Notes: a model not told the origin generated them from the sequence alone. 49,263 nucleotides of DNA from Synechococcus sp. CS-1332 (GCF_025127995.1 NZ_JAHLYP010000018.1:1-49263), one strand, 5' to 3'; shown: positions 26,588-36,177, counted from the stretch's first letter. A program made the numbers and translations.

Positions 26588-27331
26588 ATGACCACCGTTT
26601 CGCTCACTCTCAGGATCTGGCGCCAGGCTGGTTCCGGCGAGGCTGGTGAGTTTGAGGTCCATCCGCTGGAGGCCGTCTCCACCGACCTCTCCTTGCTGGA
26701 AGCCCTTGACCTGCTCAATGAACGGCTGATCGCCGCCGGGGGGCGTCCCGTGGGGTTTGAACACGACTGCCGGGAGGGAATCTGCGGGTCCTGCGGATTT
26801 CTCATCAACGGTCAGGCCCAGGGGCCGCAGCGGGCCACCAGCGTCTGCCAGCTCTACCTGCGCCAGTTCCGCGATGGCGAGGTGCTGACGCTGGAGCCCT
26901 TCCGCGCCCGTGCCTTCCCCGTGCTGGAGGATCTGGCCGTGGATCGCTCCGCCTTTGACCGGATCATCGCCACCGGCGGGTACTGCTCGGTCAACACCGG
27001 CAGTGCGCCGGAAGCCAACGTCCTGTTGATCGGGCGCGAGCAGGCGGCCCAGGCCTTCGACACGGCAGCCTGCATCGGTTGCGGCGCCTGCGTGGCCAGC
27101 TGCCGCAACGCCTCCGCCAGCCTGTTCGTGGCAGCCAAGCTGGCGCACCTGGGCCAGTTGCCCCAGGGCCAGCCGGAGCGGCAGCATCGGGCCCGGGCGA
27201 TGCAGGCGCAGATGACCAGCGAGGGCTTCGGCAGCTGCAGCAGCCACCTGGAATGTGAGGCCGCCTGCCCCAAGCAGATCTCCGCCGACTGGATCAGCTG
27301 GATGCACCGCGAGTCCTGGCGGCGACCCTGA
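26588..27331 (+). CDS. sdhB: Succinate dehydrogenase / fumarate reductase iron-sulfur subunit
   Basis: A 247-residue protein. The N-terminal ferredoxin domain carries the [2Fe-2S] ligands Cys61, Cys66, Cys69 and Cys87 (CREGICGSCGF and SVCQLY). The C-terminal domain has CIGCGACVASC (Cys162/165/168/172) and Cys217, Cys223, Cys227 (GSCSSHLECEAACPK) for the remaining two clusters. Known role: electron relay from SdhA to the cytochrome b subunit. ATG 26588 starts the first beta strand. The gene is separated from sdhC-sdhA by the opposite-strand GGDEF-EAL gene, so it needs its own promoter in the 208-bp region 26380-26587. Its stop lies inside a palindrome shared with the convergent ackA stop. Confidence 0.94.
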   Translation: MTTVSLTLRIWRQAGSGEAGEFEVHPLEAVSTDLSLLEALDLLNERLIAAGGRPVGFEHDCREGICGSCGFLINGQAQGPQRATSVCQLYLRQFRDGEVLTLEPFRARAFPVLEDLAVDRSAFDRIIATGGYCSVNTGSAPEANVLLIGREQAAQAFDTAACIGCGACVASCRNASASLFVAAKLAHLGQLPQGQPERQHRARAMQAQMTSEGFGSCSSHLECEAACPKQISADWISWMHRESWRRP

Positions 27332-27340
27332 GGCCTCAGG
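27327..27340. repeat. Palindrome spanning the convergent sdhB and ackA stop codons
   Basis: CCTGAGGCCTCAGG is a perfect 14-bp palindrome. It contains the TGA of sdhB (27329-27331) and, on the other strand, the TGA of ackA (27338-27336). It is too short to be a confident terminator, but the two genes end only four bases apart. Confidence 0.4.
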
Positions 27341-28421
27341 CCACCGCAGCGCCGCAATGACGGGCGATCACCCCCTCCTCATCGGCGGGGATCTGCAGCA
27401 ATTCGAATGGCGCCAGCCAGGTGAGTTCCGCCTCCAGTTCCTGCTTCAGCGCCCCGTCGCGTTCGCCGATGCCACCGGTGAGCGCCACCACATCGACCCC
27501 TCCCAGGCTGGCGGCCATGGCCCCGATCCCCTGCAGCAGCTGGTGGCGGAACACCGCGATGGCGAGCTGGGCCCCATCATGGCCGTCGGCGGCGGCCAGG
27601 CGCAGGTCCTTCATGCTCGGACTCAGTTCCGAGAGGCCCAGCAGGCCGCTCTCGTGCTGCAGGCCGTGGGCGAGCTCCTCGACCGTGGCCCCCCGGCGCA
27701 GCAGATGCAGCAACAGCCCCGGATCCACCGAACCGCTGCGGGTGGCCATCACCAGGCCCTCAAGGGGGGTGTAGCCCATCGTGGTGGCGATGCTGCGCCC
27801 CCCCCGGATGGCGCACAGGGAGCAGCCGGCGCCGAGGTGGCAGCTGATCAGCCGCAGGTCCCCGCGGCCGGTGGCATCAGCGCGGCGCAGGGCAACGCTT
27901 TCAGCCACGTGCTGATGGTTGAGGCCGTGGAAACCGAAGCGCCGCAGGCCCTCGCCGCGCCAGCGGGCCGGGATCGCGTAGGTGTGGGCTTCCGGCGGCA
28001 GGGTGCTGTGGAAGGCCGTGTCGAAGCAGGCCCACTGCTCGATCGCGGGCTTCCAGCCGCTCAGCCAGCGCATCACCCGCAGGGCCGGGCCGTTGTGCAG
28101 CGGAGCCAGGGGCACCAGTCCCTCCAGGACGTCCAGCACCTCCGCGTCGAGGCGGACGGGGGCGGTGAAGCGCTCGCCACCATGGACCACGCGATGGCCG
28201 GCGCGGACCAGCCCATCCCCCCAGGCCGCCAGGGCCTCGGGCAGCCAGGCATCCAGCACCGCGTCGGTGCCTTCGGCGGCGGCGACGCTCCAGCTGCGCT
28301 GGTCGCTCCAGAGGCGGTCCCCGCCGCGCCCGTGCACCGAGACCTTGAGGCTGGAGCTGCCGGCGTTCAGCACCAGCACCTCCCCCGCTGCCGGCGAGTC
28401 CGCGGAGGGGGGGGCCGCCAT
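27336..28421 (-). CDS. ackA: Acetate kinase
   Basis: A 361-residue ASKHA-fold kinase, somewhat shorter than the usual 390-400. Conserved parts are LVLNAGSSSLKVSV at the N-terminus (phosphate and metal loop), VHGGERF, FDTAFHSTLP with the catalytic Asp, RRFGFHGLNH, ISCHLGAGCSL, DPGLLLHLL and LTGGIGERDG. Known reaction: acetyl phosphate plus ADP gives acetate plus ATP. The ATG overlaps the phosphoketolase stop by one base (TGATG), so the product of phosphoketolase is handed directly to this enzyme. No phosphotransacetylase gene is seen in the window, so acetate plus ATP is the expected end point here. Confidence 0.94.
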   Translation of the reverse strand: MAAPPSADSPAAGEVLVLNAGSSSLKVSVHGRGGDRLWSDQRSWSVAAAEGTDAVLDAWLPEALAAWGDGLVRAGHRVVHGGERFTAPVRLDAEVLDVLEGLVPLAPLHNGPALRVMRWLSGWKPAIEQWACFDTAFHSTLPPEAHTYAIPARWRGEGLRRFGFHGLNHQHVAESVALRRADATGRGDLRLISCHLGAGCSLCAIRGGRSIATTMGYTPLEGLVMATRSGSVDPGLLLHLLRRGATVEELAHGLQHESGLLGLSELSPSMKDLRLAAADGHDGAQLAIAVFRHQLLQGIGAMAASLGGVDVVALTGGIGERDGALKQELEAELTWLAPFELLQIPADEEGVIARHCGAAVA

Positions 28422-30850
28422 CAGGGCGCGGCGGCGGGCGGGGTCCAGCGCCAGTCGGTCACTTCCGGGGCATCGGTGCCGTGGGTGTGGGCATAGGCCC
28501 GGTGGGACAGGATCGCGTCCTGCATCCGCTCCTTGACGTGGGCGGCGCGGGAGCGCAGGAAGGGAACCCGGTTGACCACGTCGATCACCAGGTTGAAGCG
28601 ATCGATCTGGTTGTTCATCGCCAGCTCGAGCGGCGTGTTGATGTTGCCCTTCTCCTTGTAGCCGCGCACGTGGATGTTGGCGTGGTTGGTGCGGCGGTAG
28701 GTGAGCCGGTGGATCAGCCAGGGGTAGCCGTGGAAGTTGAAGATCACCGGCCGGTCGGTGGTGAACAGGGTGTCGAAGTCCCGGTCGCTGAGGCCGTGGG
28801 GATGTTCGTTCGGTTCGGTGAGGGCGAACAGCTTGACCACGTTGATCACACGGATCCGCAGACTCGGGATCTCGCGGTGCAGGATCTCCACCGCCGCCAG
28901 CGTCTCCTTGGTGGGGATGTCACCGGCGCAGGCCATCACCACATCCGGCTCATCCGGGGTGGCGCCGCAGTCGTCATTGCTCGCCCAGCCGACGATACTG
29001 ACCCCCTTGGCCACATGGCGCCGGGCCTGCTCCAGGGTGAAGTACTGCAGGTGTTTCTGCTTATCGGAGACGATGATGTTGCAGACGTTGGTTTCCTGCA
29101 GGGCCTCCTCCGCCACCGCCAGCAGGCAGTTGGCATCGGCCGGCAGGTACACCCGCACCACATCACCGCTCTTGTTGCCGGCCAGGTCGATGAAGCCGGG
29201 GTCCTGGTGGGTGAAGCCGTTGTGGTCCTGTCGCCACACCGTGGAGGAGATCAGGCAGTTCCAGGGGCCGATCGGAGCCCGCCAGGTGGCATGCAACAGG
29301 CAGGATTCCAGCCATTTGGCGTGCTGGTTGAACATCGAGGCGATCACATGGGCGAAGGCCTCGTAGGTGTGAAAGAAGCCGTAGCGCCCGGTGAGCAGGT
29401 AGCCCTCCATCATCCCCACCAGGGTGTGCTCGCTGAGCATCTCCACCACCCGCCCGCTGCGGGACAGTTCACTGCCGTTGAGGTCCTCGGGGAGGAATTC
29501 CTCCATCCACACCTTCTTGCTGACTTCGTAGATGGCCTGCAGACGGTTGGAGGCGGTTTCATCGGGGCCGAACACCCGCATGGAGGTGGGATTCGCCTGG
29601 ATGATGTCGCGCAGCAGTTCACCGAGCGGGTAGGTGTTCTCCTCTTCCGTGGCGCCGGGCGATACCACCGGCACCGCGTAGTTCTCCAGGGGTGGGAACT
29701 GCAGCTTGCGGCGCAGCAGGCCGCCGTTGGCGTGGGGGTTGGAGCCCATCCGCCGGTTCCCCTGGGGCGACAGCGCCTGCAGTTCGGGCCGCAGGCTGCC
29801 GTTGGCGTCGAACAGCTCCTCAGGCCGGTAGCTCCTGAGCCACTCCTCCAGAAGCTGCAGTTCCTCGGGATCGGTGTTCGGGGCGGCCAGGGGCACCTGG
29901 TGGGAGCGCCAGAAGCCTTCCAGCTTCTTGCCGTGCAGGTAGGCCGGTCCGGTCCAGCCCTTGGGTGAGCGCAGCACGATCATTGGCCAGGCGGGGCGGA
30001 CCGCTTCGCCGCTGGCGCGGGCCTCGGCGCGGATCTCCAGGATGCGCCCGATCGCCTGGTCCATGGCGGCGGCCATGGCCTGGTGCATGGCCATCGGCTG
30101 GTGGCCTTCGATGAAGATCGGCTCCCAGCCGTAGCCGCGCATCAGGCTGGCCAGCTCCTCGTGGGGGATGCGGGCCAGAAGGGTGGGGTTGGCGATCTTG
30201 TAGCCGTTGAGGTGCAGCACCGGCAGCACCGCCCCGTCGCCGATCGGGTTGAGGAACTTGTTGATGTGCCAGGAGGTGGCCAGGGGCCCGGTCTCGGCCT
30301 CGCCATCCCCCACGCAGGCCAGGGCGATCAGGTCGGGGTTGTCGAACACCGCCCCGCAGGCGTGCGAGAGCACGTAGCCGAGCTCGCCCCCCTCGTGGAT
30401 GGATCCGGGGGTTTCCGGGGTGCAGTGGCTGCCGATGTGGCCGGGGAAGGAGAACTGCTTGAAGAAGCGCCGCATTCCTTCAGCGTCCTGGCTTTTGTCC
30501 GGATACACCTCGCTGTAGCTGCCATCGAGATAGGTGGGGCCCAGCACCCCGGGGGCACCGTGCCCCGGCCCCGACAGGTAGATCATGTCGAGGTCATGGC
30601 GGCGGATCACCCGGTTGGCATGGGCCCAGATGAAGGCCTGGCCGGGGGAGGAGCCCCAGTGGCCCAGCAGCCGTGCCTTGACGTCCTCATGGCGCAGTGG
30701 CTGGGCGAGCAACGGGTTGTCCCGCAGATAGATCATCCCAACGGCCAGATAGTTGGCGGCGCGCCACCAGGCATCGATCAGGGACAGCTCCTGCTCCAGT
30801 TCCGGCGTCATGGCCTGGGCCTCGAAGGGGGCCATCGTCGAGATGCTCAT
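28421..30850 (-). CDS. xfp: Xylulose-5-phosphate/fructose-6-phosphate phosphoketolase
   Basis: An 809-residue thiamine-diphosphate enzyme. Phosphoketolase signatures are visible: [24 protein letters not shown], the TPP/metal motif [32 protein letters not shown] and [13 protein letters not shown]. Known reaction: xylulose 5-phosphate or fructose 6-phosphate plus phosphate gives acetyl phosphate and glyceraldehyde 3-phosphate or erythrose 4-phosphate. In cyanobacteria it bypasses glycolysis in the dark or channels Calvin-cycle sugars to acetyl units. ATG 30850 ([10 protein letters not shown]) is preferred over GTG 30859. A transketolase-family gene lies 127 bp upstream and ackA overlaps downstream. 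Confidence 0.96.
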   Translation of the reverse strand: MSISTMAPFEAQAMTPELEQELSLIDAWWRAANYLAVGMIYLRDNPLLAQPLRHEDVKARLLGHWGSSPGQAFIWAHANRVIRRHDLDMIYLSGPGHGAPGVLGPTYLDGSYSEVYPDKSQDAEGMRRFFKQFSFPGHIGSHCTPETPGSIHEGGELGYVLSHACGAVFDNPDLIALACVGDGEAETGPLATSWHINKFLNPIGDGAVLPVLHLNGYKIANPTLLARIPHEELASLMRGYGWEPIFIEGHQPMAMHQAMAAAMDQAIGRILEIRAEARASGEAVRPAWPMIVLRSPKGWTGPAYLHGKKLEGFWRSHQVPLAAPNTDPEELQLLEEWLRSYRPEELFDANGSLRPELQALSPQGNRRMGSNPHANGGLLRRKLQFPPLENYAVPVVSPGATEEENTYPLGELLRDIIQANPTSMRVFGPDETASNRLQAIYEVSKKVWMEEFLPEDLNGSELSRSGRVVEMLSEHTLVGMMEGYLLTGRYGFFHTYEAFAHVIASMFNQHAKWLESCLLHATWRAPIGPWNCLISSTVWRQDHNGFTHQDPGFIDLAGNKSGDVVRVYLPADANCLLAVAEEALQETNVCNIIVSDKQKHLQYFTLEQARRHVAKGVSIVGWASNDDCGATPDEPDVVMACAGDIPTKETLAAVEILHREIPSLRIRVINVVKLFALTEPNEHPHGLSDRDFDTLFTTDRPVIFNFHGYPWLIHRLTYRRTNHANIHVRGYKEKGNINTPLELAMNNQIDRFNLVIDVVNRVPFLRSRAAHVKERMQDAILSHRAYAHTHGTDAPEVTDWRWTPPAAAP

Positions 30851-30977
30851 GGCCGTCACATGCAGGGGGCTGTGAGCTCAACTTTCGCCTGCTTGGGTTA
30901 AAAGGTTGGAAATTCAGCGGCTCTCCTTTGGGGGGTCAGGAATCCGACATCCGGCGCCTTGGAACTCGGGCGTCCGT

Positions 30978-32885
30978 TCAGCCCAGCAGGTTGCGCACGT
31001 GGCTGAGGATCCCCTCGCTGTCGATGCCCTGGTGGGGAGCCTGCTCCCAGAGGCCGCCACAACCTTCGCGCCAGGTGCCCAGGTGGGCGTACCTGGGGTG
31101 GTAGCCCCGCTCCAGAAGCCAGGTTCCGAAACGGCTGCCCAGGCCGGTGCGACGGTTGAAGGCTTCCACCACCAGCACGAACGGTGAGCGGCCGATGGTC
31201 TCCATCATCGATTCGTCCACCATGTTCAGGCTGGCCTTGTTGATCAGGCGCACGGCGGTGCCCTCCTGGCGCAGCCGCTCGACCGCATCGAGGGCCCGGT
31301 AGAGACAGTCCCCGAAGCTGATGATCGTGCCGGCTTCTCCGTCCCGCACCACTTCGTCCCTCCCCGGCTCGAAGACATAGCCTTTCCCGTGCAGGTCGTT
31401 GCCCTGTTCATCCAGCAGGTTGGGCACCTTGGAGCGGGTCGAGAAGATGAAGCGCAGGCCTGGGTCGTGGAACACCGCCTCCACGCAGGCCTTCATCTGG
31501 CCTGCGTCGGCGGGGAAATAGAGCCGGGTGGGATGGTGATCATCCTCCAGACCGTTGTCGGCAAACAGGTTGTTGAGGCCGAAATGGCAGGTGTTGTCGG
31601 CCATGTCGTCCACGCCGGCATGGGAGAAATGGCTGAGCACGTTGGCGCCGTTGAGTCGCGCCATGGTGATCTCCGAAATGCACATCTCCAGGAAGGCGCT
31701 GAAGGTGGCGAACAGGCCCTGGCGTCCTTTCTGCATGCCGAAGCCGGCGGCGGCGGAGAAATTGGCCCGCTCCATGATCCCGCCGCTGATGAAGATCTCC
31801 GGATAGGCCTTGCGGATCTGGCTCAGACCGCAGGAGCCTTCCAGATCGGAGTCGACGCAGAGCACTGTGTCCTTGCGCTCGCTGGACTCCAGCCGGGAGA
31901 GCACGGCCACGACGGTGTCGCCGAAGATGTTGCGGTTGGCGGCGGTGGTGCGGCTGGAGCCCAGGTAGATGGTGGGGTTGACGGGCTTCTCGATCGCCTT
32001 GAGGCAGGCGGCGGCGGCGTCCTGGCCGCGCTGTTCGAGGTAGGTGATCGCCAGGTCGACGGGGATCACGTCGTGGCCGTGGGTGGAACCTTCGAGCCCC
32101 TCGATGCCCACGGCCATCGGCCGTTTGTTGATCACGGCCACCGGTCCGTCGGTGGCCACCGCGGCGCAGAGCCGGCCGTAGAGGTCATCGAGATCCTCGC
32201 CATCGCCGCTGAGGGTGGCCAGCCCCTGGCCGGCCAGGGTGCGACCCACGTCGTAACCCTTCTGGTACTGGGAGGGGTGGCCGGCGATGGTGACGTCGTT
32301 GTCGTCGATCACCAGCTTCACGTCGAGGCCGTGGGCGACCGCGAAGCGAGCCGCTTCGGCGTCATCCCCCTCCTGCTGGGCGCCATCGGAGCCGAGGCAG
32401 AAGAGGATGCGCCCGGGATGGGCCAGGGCCACCCCGTTCACGAACGGCCAGAGGTGACCCAGCCGGCCCGAGCTGAATTCCACACCGGGGGTGAGGCCCA
32501 GCTCCGGGTGGCCGGGAAGGCGCGAATGGGCAGCCCGGTACTGCATCAGATCGCTGGCCTGCAGATGACCCCGCAGCACCGCCATCAGGTATTGGGTGGC
32601 CACCCGGTGGCCGGCCTCATCGAAGAAGACCGGCACGAAGCGCTCCGGGGCGCCGCGGAAGAAACCGTCGAGGATCATCACCTCCGGCACGGTGTCGTAG
32701 GGGCCGCCGGTATGGCCTCCCACCCCCCGGGCAGCGCCGGTGGCGGTGAAGAAGACGATCGCGTCCCGGCAGAGCTGGATGTTGGCGCGCAGGGCCTCCC
32801 GCTGGGATGGGCTCAGTTCCGGCTGGGTGGGATCCAGGGCCAGGGGCTGGTAGGCCGCCAGATCGATCGGGAAGGCGTCGGTCAC
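30978..32885 (-). CDS. Transketolase-family thiamine-diphosphate enzyme (specialised paralogue)
   Basis: A 635-residue protein with the three transketolase domains. The TPP/Mg motif runs from GSDG (165-168) to Asn196 in VIDDNDVTI. The pyrimidine domain has GGIMERANFSAAAGFGMQKG, which supplies the catalytic Glu, then ATFSAFLEM and LSHFSHAGVDDM. The C-terminal domain contains VRLINKASLNMVDE and VVEAFNRRTGLGSRFG. It differs from housekeeping transketolase: GSDG replaces GDG and many substrate-binding segments are altered. The start is GTG 32885. The position upstream of xfp and ackA suggests a role in supplying xylulose 5-phosphate or a related acyl transfer; this is inference. Housekeeping tkt is expected elsewhere in the genome. 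Confidence 0.85.
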   Translation of the reverse strand: MTDAFPIDLAAYQPLALDPTQPELSPSQREALRANIQLCRDAIVFFTATGAARGVGGHTGGPYDTVPEVMILDGFFRGAPERFVPVFFDEAGHRVATQYLMAVLRGHLQASDLMQYRAAHSRLPGHPELGLTPGVEFSSGRLGHLWPFVNGVALAHPGRILFCLGSDGAQQEGDDAEAARFAVAHGLDVKLVIDDNDVTIAGHPSQYQKGYDVGRTLAGQGLATLSGDGEDLDDLYGRLCAAVATDGPVAVINKRPMAVGIEGLEGSTHGHDVIPVDLAITYLEQRGQDAAAACLKAIEKPVNPTIYLGSSRTTAANRNIFGDTVVAVLSRLESSERKDTVLCVDSDLEGSCGLSQIRKAYPEIFISGGIMERANFSAAAGFGMQKGRQGLFATFSAFLEMCISEITMARLNGANVLSHFSHAGVDDMADNTCHFGLNNLFADNGLEDDHHPTRLYFPADAGQMKACVEAVFHDPGLRFIFSTRSKVPNLLDEQGNDLHGKGYVFEPGRDEVVRDGEAGTIISFGDCLYRALDAVERLRQEGTAVRLINKASLNMVDESMMETIGRSPFVLVVEAFNRRTGLGSRFGTWLLERGYHPRYAHLGTWREGCGGLWEQAPHQGIDSEGILSHVRNLLG

Positions 32886-32970
32886 GCTGGAGGGGGAGGG
32901 GCTGGAGAACGGCTGCCGAAGCCTTCAAAGCCTCCTACCCCGCCCAGGTAAAGGAAACGCGGCGGAGCTA

Positions 32971-33615
32971 TCAGGTGCACAAGCTCATAGGGGCATTCCA
33001 GCACTTCACGGCAGGGATTCCCCGGTAGTCGGAAAGAATCGTGAGCGTGGCGGTGTCAAGCAGGAAATGGGCGCCGTGGCTGGGTGGCAGGTCGATCCAG
33101 CGCGCTACGAACACCCGCAGCAGATGCCCGTGGGCGAACAGGGCCACCCGGCCGCTGCTTTGCCGCAGCCGGCGAATCACCCGGTCGACCCGCTCCCCCA
33201 CCTGGGCGGGACTCTCCCCATCGGGACAGCCATCGCGGAACACCAACCAACCGGGCTGGCGCCCCTGAATCACCGTGTTCGTCAGACCTTCGTAGGCCCC
33301 GTAGTCCCACTCGACCAGATCGGGCTCGAGGCTGGCCTGAGCGGCCAGGCCCGCCAGCTCGCAGGTGCGCCGCGCCCGCTGCAGCGGACTGCAAAGCACC
33401 AGGGAGAACGGCTTGACCGCCAGGACCGGAGCCAGCCCGCGGGCGGCCGCCTCCCCCCGTTCGGTGAGGGGAATGTCGGTGCTGCCGGTGTGCTGGCCCG
33501 AGAGGCTCCATGCCGTTTCGCCGTGGCGGATGAGGACCACTTCGGCGGTGGCGGCGGGGCCGTTCTGAATCGTTGTCACGGCAGGGCTCTCACGGGACGA
33601 AGTCGTGACGCTCAC
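32971..33615 (-). CDS. Histidine phosphatase superfamily protein (phosphoglycerate-mutase-like)
   Basis: A 214-residue protein. The catalytic phosphohistidine motif is LIRHGETAW (His31), the Arg pocket is SPLQRARRTCELAG, the acid residue is in WDYGAYEGLT, and the second His is in FAHGHLLRV. These are the complete catalytic set of the superfamily. The family includes phosphoglycerate mutases and many sugar-phosphate phosphatases; the small size suggests a cofactor-type phosphatase rather than a glycolytic mutase. The start is GTG 33615; GTG 33579 is an alternative that gives a shorter leader. The gene lies 85 bp upstream of the transketolase-like gene on the same strand, so it may be part of the xfp operon, and is divergent from narB. 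Confidence 0.88.
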   Translation of the reverse strand: MSVTTSSRESPAVTTIQNGPAATAEVVLIRHGETAWSLSGQHTGSTDIPLTERGEAAARGLAPVLAVKPFSLVLCSPLQRARRTCELAGLAAQASLEPDLVEWDYGAYEGLTNTVIQGRQPGWLVFRDGCPDGESPAQVGERVDRVIRRLRQSSGRVALFAHGHLLRVFVARWIDLPPSHGAHFLLDTATLTILSDYRGIPAVKCWNAPMSLCT

Positions 33616-33727
33616 TTAAGCTCGCCAGGGTGGTGATGGCGGTGGCCGGCAGCCACGGCTGATGCCTTCAACCTGACGCCCGAACGTCCGTCGGGAGGCA
33701 GCCTGCCTCTGTTGTCTGCCCGCGATC

Positions 33728-35950
33728 TTGAGCCACCCCTCCACGCCTCTCCCCCCCACCGACGGTCCGGCCCGGGCCCAGTGCCCCTACTGCGGTGTGG
33801 GCTGCGGCCTGGAGATGAAGCCCCCCGCGGCGGCCGCAGCCGGCAGCAAGGCGCTCTGGACGGCCCGCGGCGACCGCCACCACCCCTCCTCCCTGGGCCA
33901 GGTCTGCGTCAAGGGGGCCACCGTTGGCGAGACCCTGGACCGCAACCGGCTCACCACACCGCTCTACCGGCAGCGCATCGACCAGCCCTTGGCGCCGATC
34001 AGCTGGGATCGGGCCTTCGACCTGCTGGAGGCCCAGGTGCGCCGCACCCTGGCCGAGAAGGGGCCCTCCGGCCTTGCGATGTATGGCTCCGGGCAGTTCC
34101 AGACCGAGGACTATTACGTCGCCAACAAGCTGATCAAGGGGGCGCTGGGAAGCAACAACTTCGATGCCAACTCGCGCCTGTGCATGAGTTCGGCCGTCTC
34201 GGGCTATGTCCGCAGCCTGGGTTCCGACGGCCCCCCCTGTTGCTACGACGATCTCGATCTGGCCGACACGGTGCTGTTGATCGGCACCAACACGGCGGAA
34301 TGCCATCCGGTGCTCTTCCAGCGGCTGCTGAAGCGCAAGCGCCAGCAGAAGCAGGCCCTGCAGATCGTGGTGGTGGATCCCCGCGCCACTGCCACCAGCG
34401 ACGCGGCCGACCACCACCTGGCGATCCGGCCCGGCACCGATCTGGCGCTGCTGCATGGTCTCGGCCATCTGCTGCTGGAGATGGGCGGGGTGGATCGGGC
34501 CTACGTGGAGGCGTCCACCGAGGGCTTTGACGCGTTGGCGGAGGTATGGGCGGGCTGGACGCCCGAGAGGGTGAGCCGGTTCTGCGGCATCGAGGAGCAG
34601 CAGTTGCACCAGCTTGCGGCCCGCTGGGCCGGGAGCCGCGCTGTGCTGAGTCTCTGGTCAATGGGGGTGAACCAGAGCGTCGAGGGCACCGCCACCGTGG
34701 CGGGGATCATCAATCTGCATCTGGTCAGTGGCCAGATCGGCAAGCCCGGTGCAGGGCCCTTTTCGCTCACGGGCCAGCCCAATGCCATGGGGGGCCGGGA
34801 AGCTGGTGGCCTGGCCCGGCTGCTGCCGGGCTACCGCTATGTCACCGAGGCCGGGCACCGCGCCGAGCTGGAACACCACTGGGGCCTGGCTCCAGGGGCC
34901 ATCGCACCGGAATCGGGACTCACCGTGTGGGAGCAGATCGAGGCGATGGAGCGGGACGACCTGGGGTTGTGGTGGGTGGCGGCCACCAATCCGCTGGTGA
35001 GCCTTCCCTGGCTGGACCGGGTGCGGGCCGCGGTGAGCCGCTGCCCGATGGTGGTCCTCAACGAGGCCTACGCCGGCACCGAGACCGCCGCCATCGCCCA
35101 CCTGGTGCTGCCGGCGGCGCAGTGGAGCGAAAAGGCCGGCGTGATGACCAACTCCGAGCGCCGCGTCACCTACTGTCCGGCCTTCCGTGTTCCCCCGGGA
35201 GAGGCCCGACCCGACTGGGCGATCTTCGCCGAGCTGGGCCGACGCCTGGGCTTCCAGGACCAGTTCAGCTATGGCTCCTCGGCCGAAGTGTTCGCCGAGT
35301 TCGTCGCCATCACCAAGGACAGGGTGTGCGATCTGAGTGGGCTGAACCATGGTCTGCTGCAGGAGCACGGCCCCCAGCAATGGCCGTTCCCCACCGGCAC
35401 CTCCCCGGGTGGGGGCGCCCCGCGGCTGCACACCTCGGGCCGTTTCCCCACAGCCTCCGGCCGGGCCCGGTTGATCAGCGAGCAGCCCATGGGCCTGGGC
35501 GAACCCCCTGACGCTGACTACCCCCTGGTGCTCACCGTCGGCCGCTACCTGGAGCAGTGGCACACCATGACCCGCACGGCCCAGGTCGAGCGGCTGATGC
35601 GGCCCCACGTCGTGCCCCTGTTGGAGGTGCATCCCGCCGACGCCCGAGAGCATGGATTGATCGATGGTGGCCGGGCTGAGGTGCGCTCCCGGCGGGGCGC
35701 CGTGACGGCCAAGGTGCTGATCACCGATCGCATCCGTCAGGGCACGGTGTTTCTGCCTATGCATTGGGGCGCGGCCCAGGAGCAGGCCTGCGAGGCCAAC
35801 CGGCTGATGCATGAACTGGGCTGCCCGATCTCCCAGCAGCCGGAACTCAAGGCCGCCGCCGTGACGCTGAGGCCGAGCACGTCGCCGTCGATGGCGCAGA
35901 CCTTGAACCCCGGCGACCCTTCAGTACTCCGGTCCGAATCGAAGTCTTGA
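33728..35950 (+). CDS. narB: Assimilatory nitrate reductase, ferredoxin type
   Basis: A 740-residue molybdopterin enzyme. The N-terminal [4Fe-4S] ligands are Cys19, Cys22, Cys26 and Cys60 (CPYCGVGC and QVCVKGA). The likely molybdenum ligand is Cys152 in NSRLCMSSAVSGY. Further cofactor segments are LLIGTNTAECHP, GVNQSVEGTATV and TGQPNAMGGREAGGL; the C-terminal domain has VLTVGRYLEQWHTMTRT. Known reaction: nitrate to nitrite with electrons from reduced ferredoxin. The start is TTG 33728, just after a stop-limited frame; no strong ribosome binding site is visible. It faces away from the nrt genes, whose operon ends convergently at about 36022. Confidence 0.95.
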   Translation: MSHPSTPLPPTDGPARAQCPYCGVGCGLEMKPPAAAAAGSKALWTARGDRHHPSSLGQVCVKGATVGETLDRNRLTTPLYRQRIDQPLAPISWDRAFDLLEAQVRRTLAEKGPSGLAMYGSGQFQTEDYYVANKLIKGALGSNNFDANSRLCMSSAVSGYVRSLGSDGPPCCYDDLDLADTVLLIGTNTAECHPVLFQRLLKRKRQQKQALQIVVVDPRATATSDAADHHLAIRPGTDLALLHGLGHLLLEMGGVDRAYVEASTEGFDALAEVWAGWTPERVSRFCGIEEQQLHQLAARWAGSRAVLSLWSMGVNQSVEGTATVAGIINLHLVSGQIGKPGAGPFSLTGQPNAMGGREAGGLARLLPGYRYVTEAGHRAELEHHWGLAPGAIAPESGLTVWEQIEAMERDDLGLWWVAATNPLVSLPWLDRVRAAVSRCPMVVLNEAYAGTETAAIAHLVLPAAQWSEKAGVMTNSERRVTYCPAFRVPPGEARPDWAIFAELGRRLGFQDQFSYGSSAEVFAEFVAITKDRVCDLSGLNHGLLQEHGPQQWPFPTGTSPGGGAPRLHTSGRFPTASGRARLISEQPMGLGEPPDADYPLVLTVGRYLEQWHTMTRTAQVERLMRPHVVPLLEVHPADAREHGLIDGGRAEVRSRRGAVTAKVLITDRIRQGTVFLPMHWGAAQEQACEANRLMHELGCPISQQPELKAAAVTLRPSTSPSMAQTLNPGDPSVLRSESKS

Positions 35951-36021
35951 GTCGGCTGCCGGCTGCTCCACGAGCCTCGGGGCGAGCCTCATGTCACCGG
36001 TTGGGCCTCGGAAGGTTTCGA

Positions 36022-36177
36022 TCAAAGGGTGATGGGCTGGTGGTTGGTGGTCGCCAGCGAGACCCTCAACAGCCCCTGCTCGATCACGAAGCACCGGGCC
36101 ATGCCCTGATGTTCAGGATCCAGCAGCAGGGTGTGGCCCTCGGCGATGGTCACTTCGCCCTCTTGCCGTGACGTCAC
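36022..36177 (-). pseudogene. Truncated Crp/Fnr-family regulator fragment coupled to nrtD
   Basis: A 51-codon frame starts with GTG overlapping the nrtD stop (GTGA, 4 bp) and stops at 36022. The readable part, VTIAEGHTLLLDPEHQGM then ARCFVIEQGLLRVSL, resembles the first beta strands of the effector domain of cyanobacterial Crp/Fnr-family regulators. The rest of the effector domain and the DNA-binding helix-turn-helix are absent; the next 70 bp up to narB do not continue the protein in any frame I could read. It is probably a truncated gene. A functional micro-protein is less likely but cannot be excluded. Confidence 0.5.

Noticed and set aside
30851-30977. Spacer between the transketolase-like gene and phosphoketolase, checked for a tRNA or riboswitch
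   Set aside because: No cloverleaf, T-loop sequence or conserved riboswitch core could be found.
35947-36171. 74-codon + strand frame between narB and nrtD
   Set aside because: It overlaps the opposite-strand Crp-like fragment, and its residue pattern is that of an antisense shadow.
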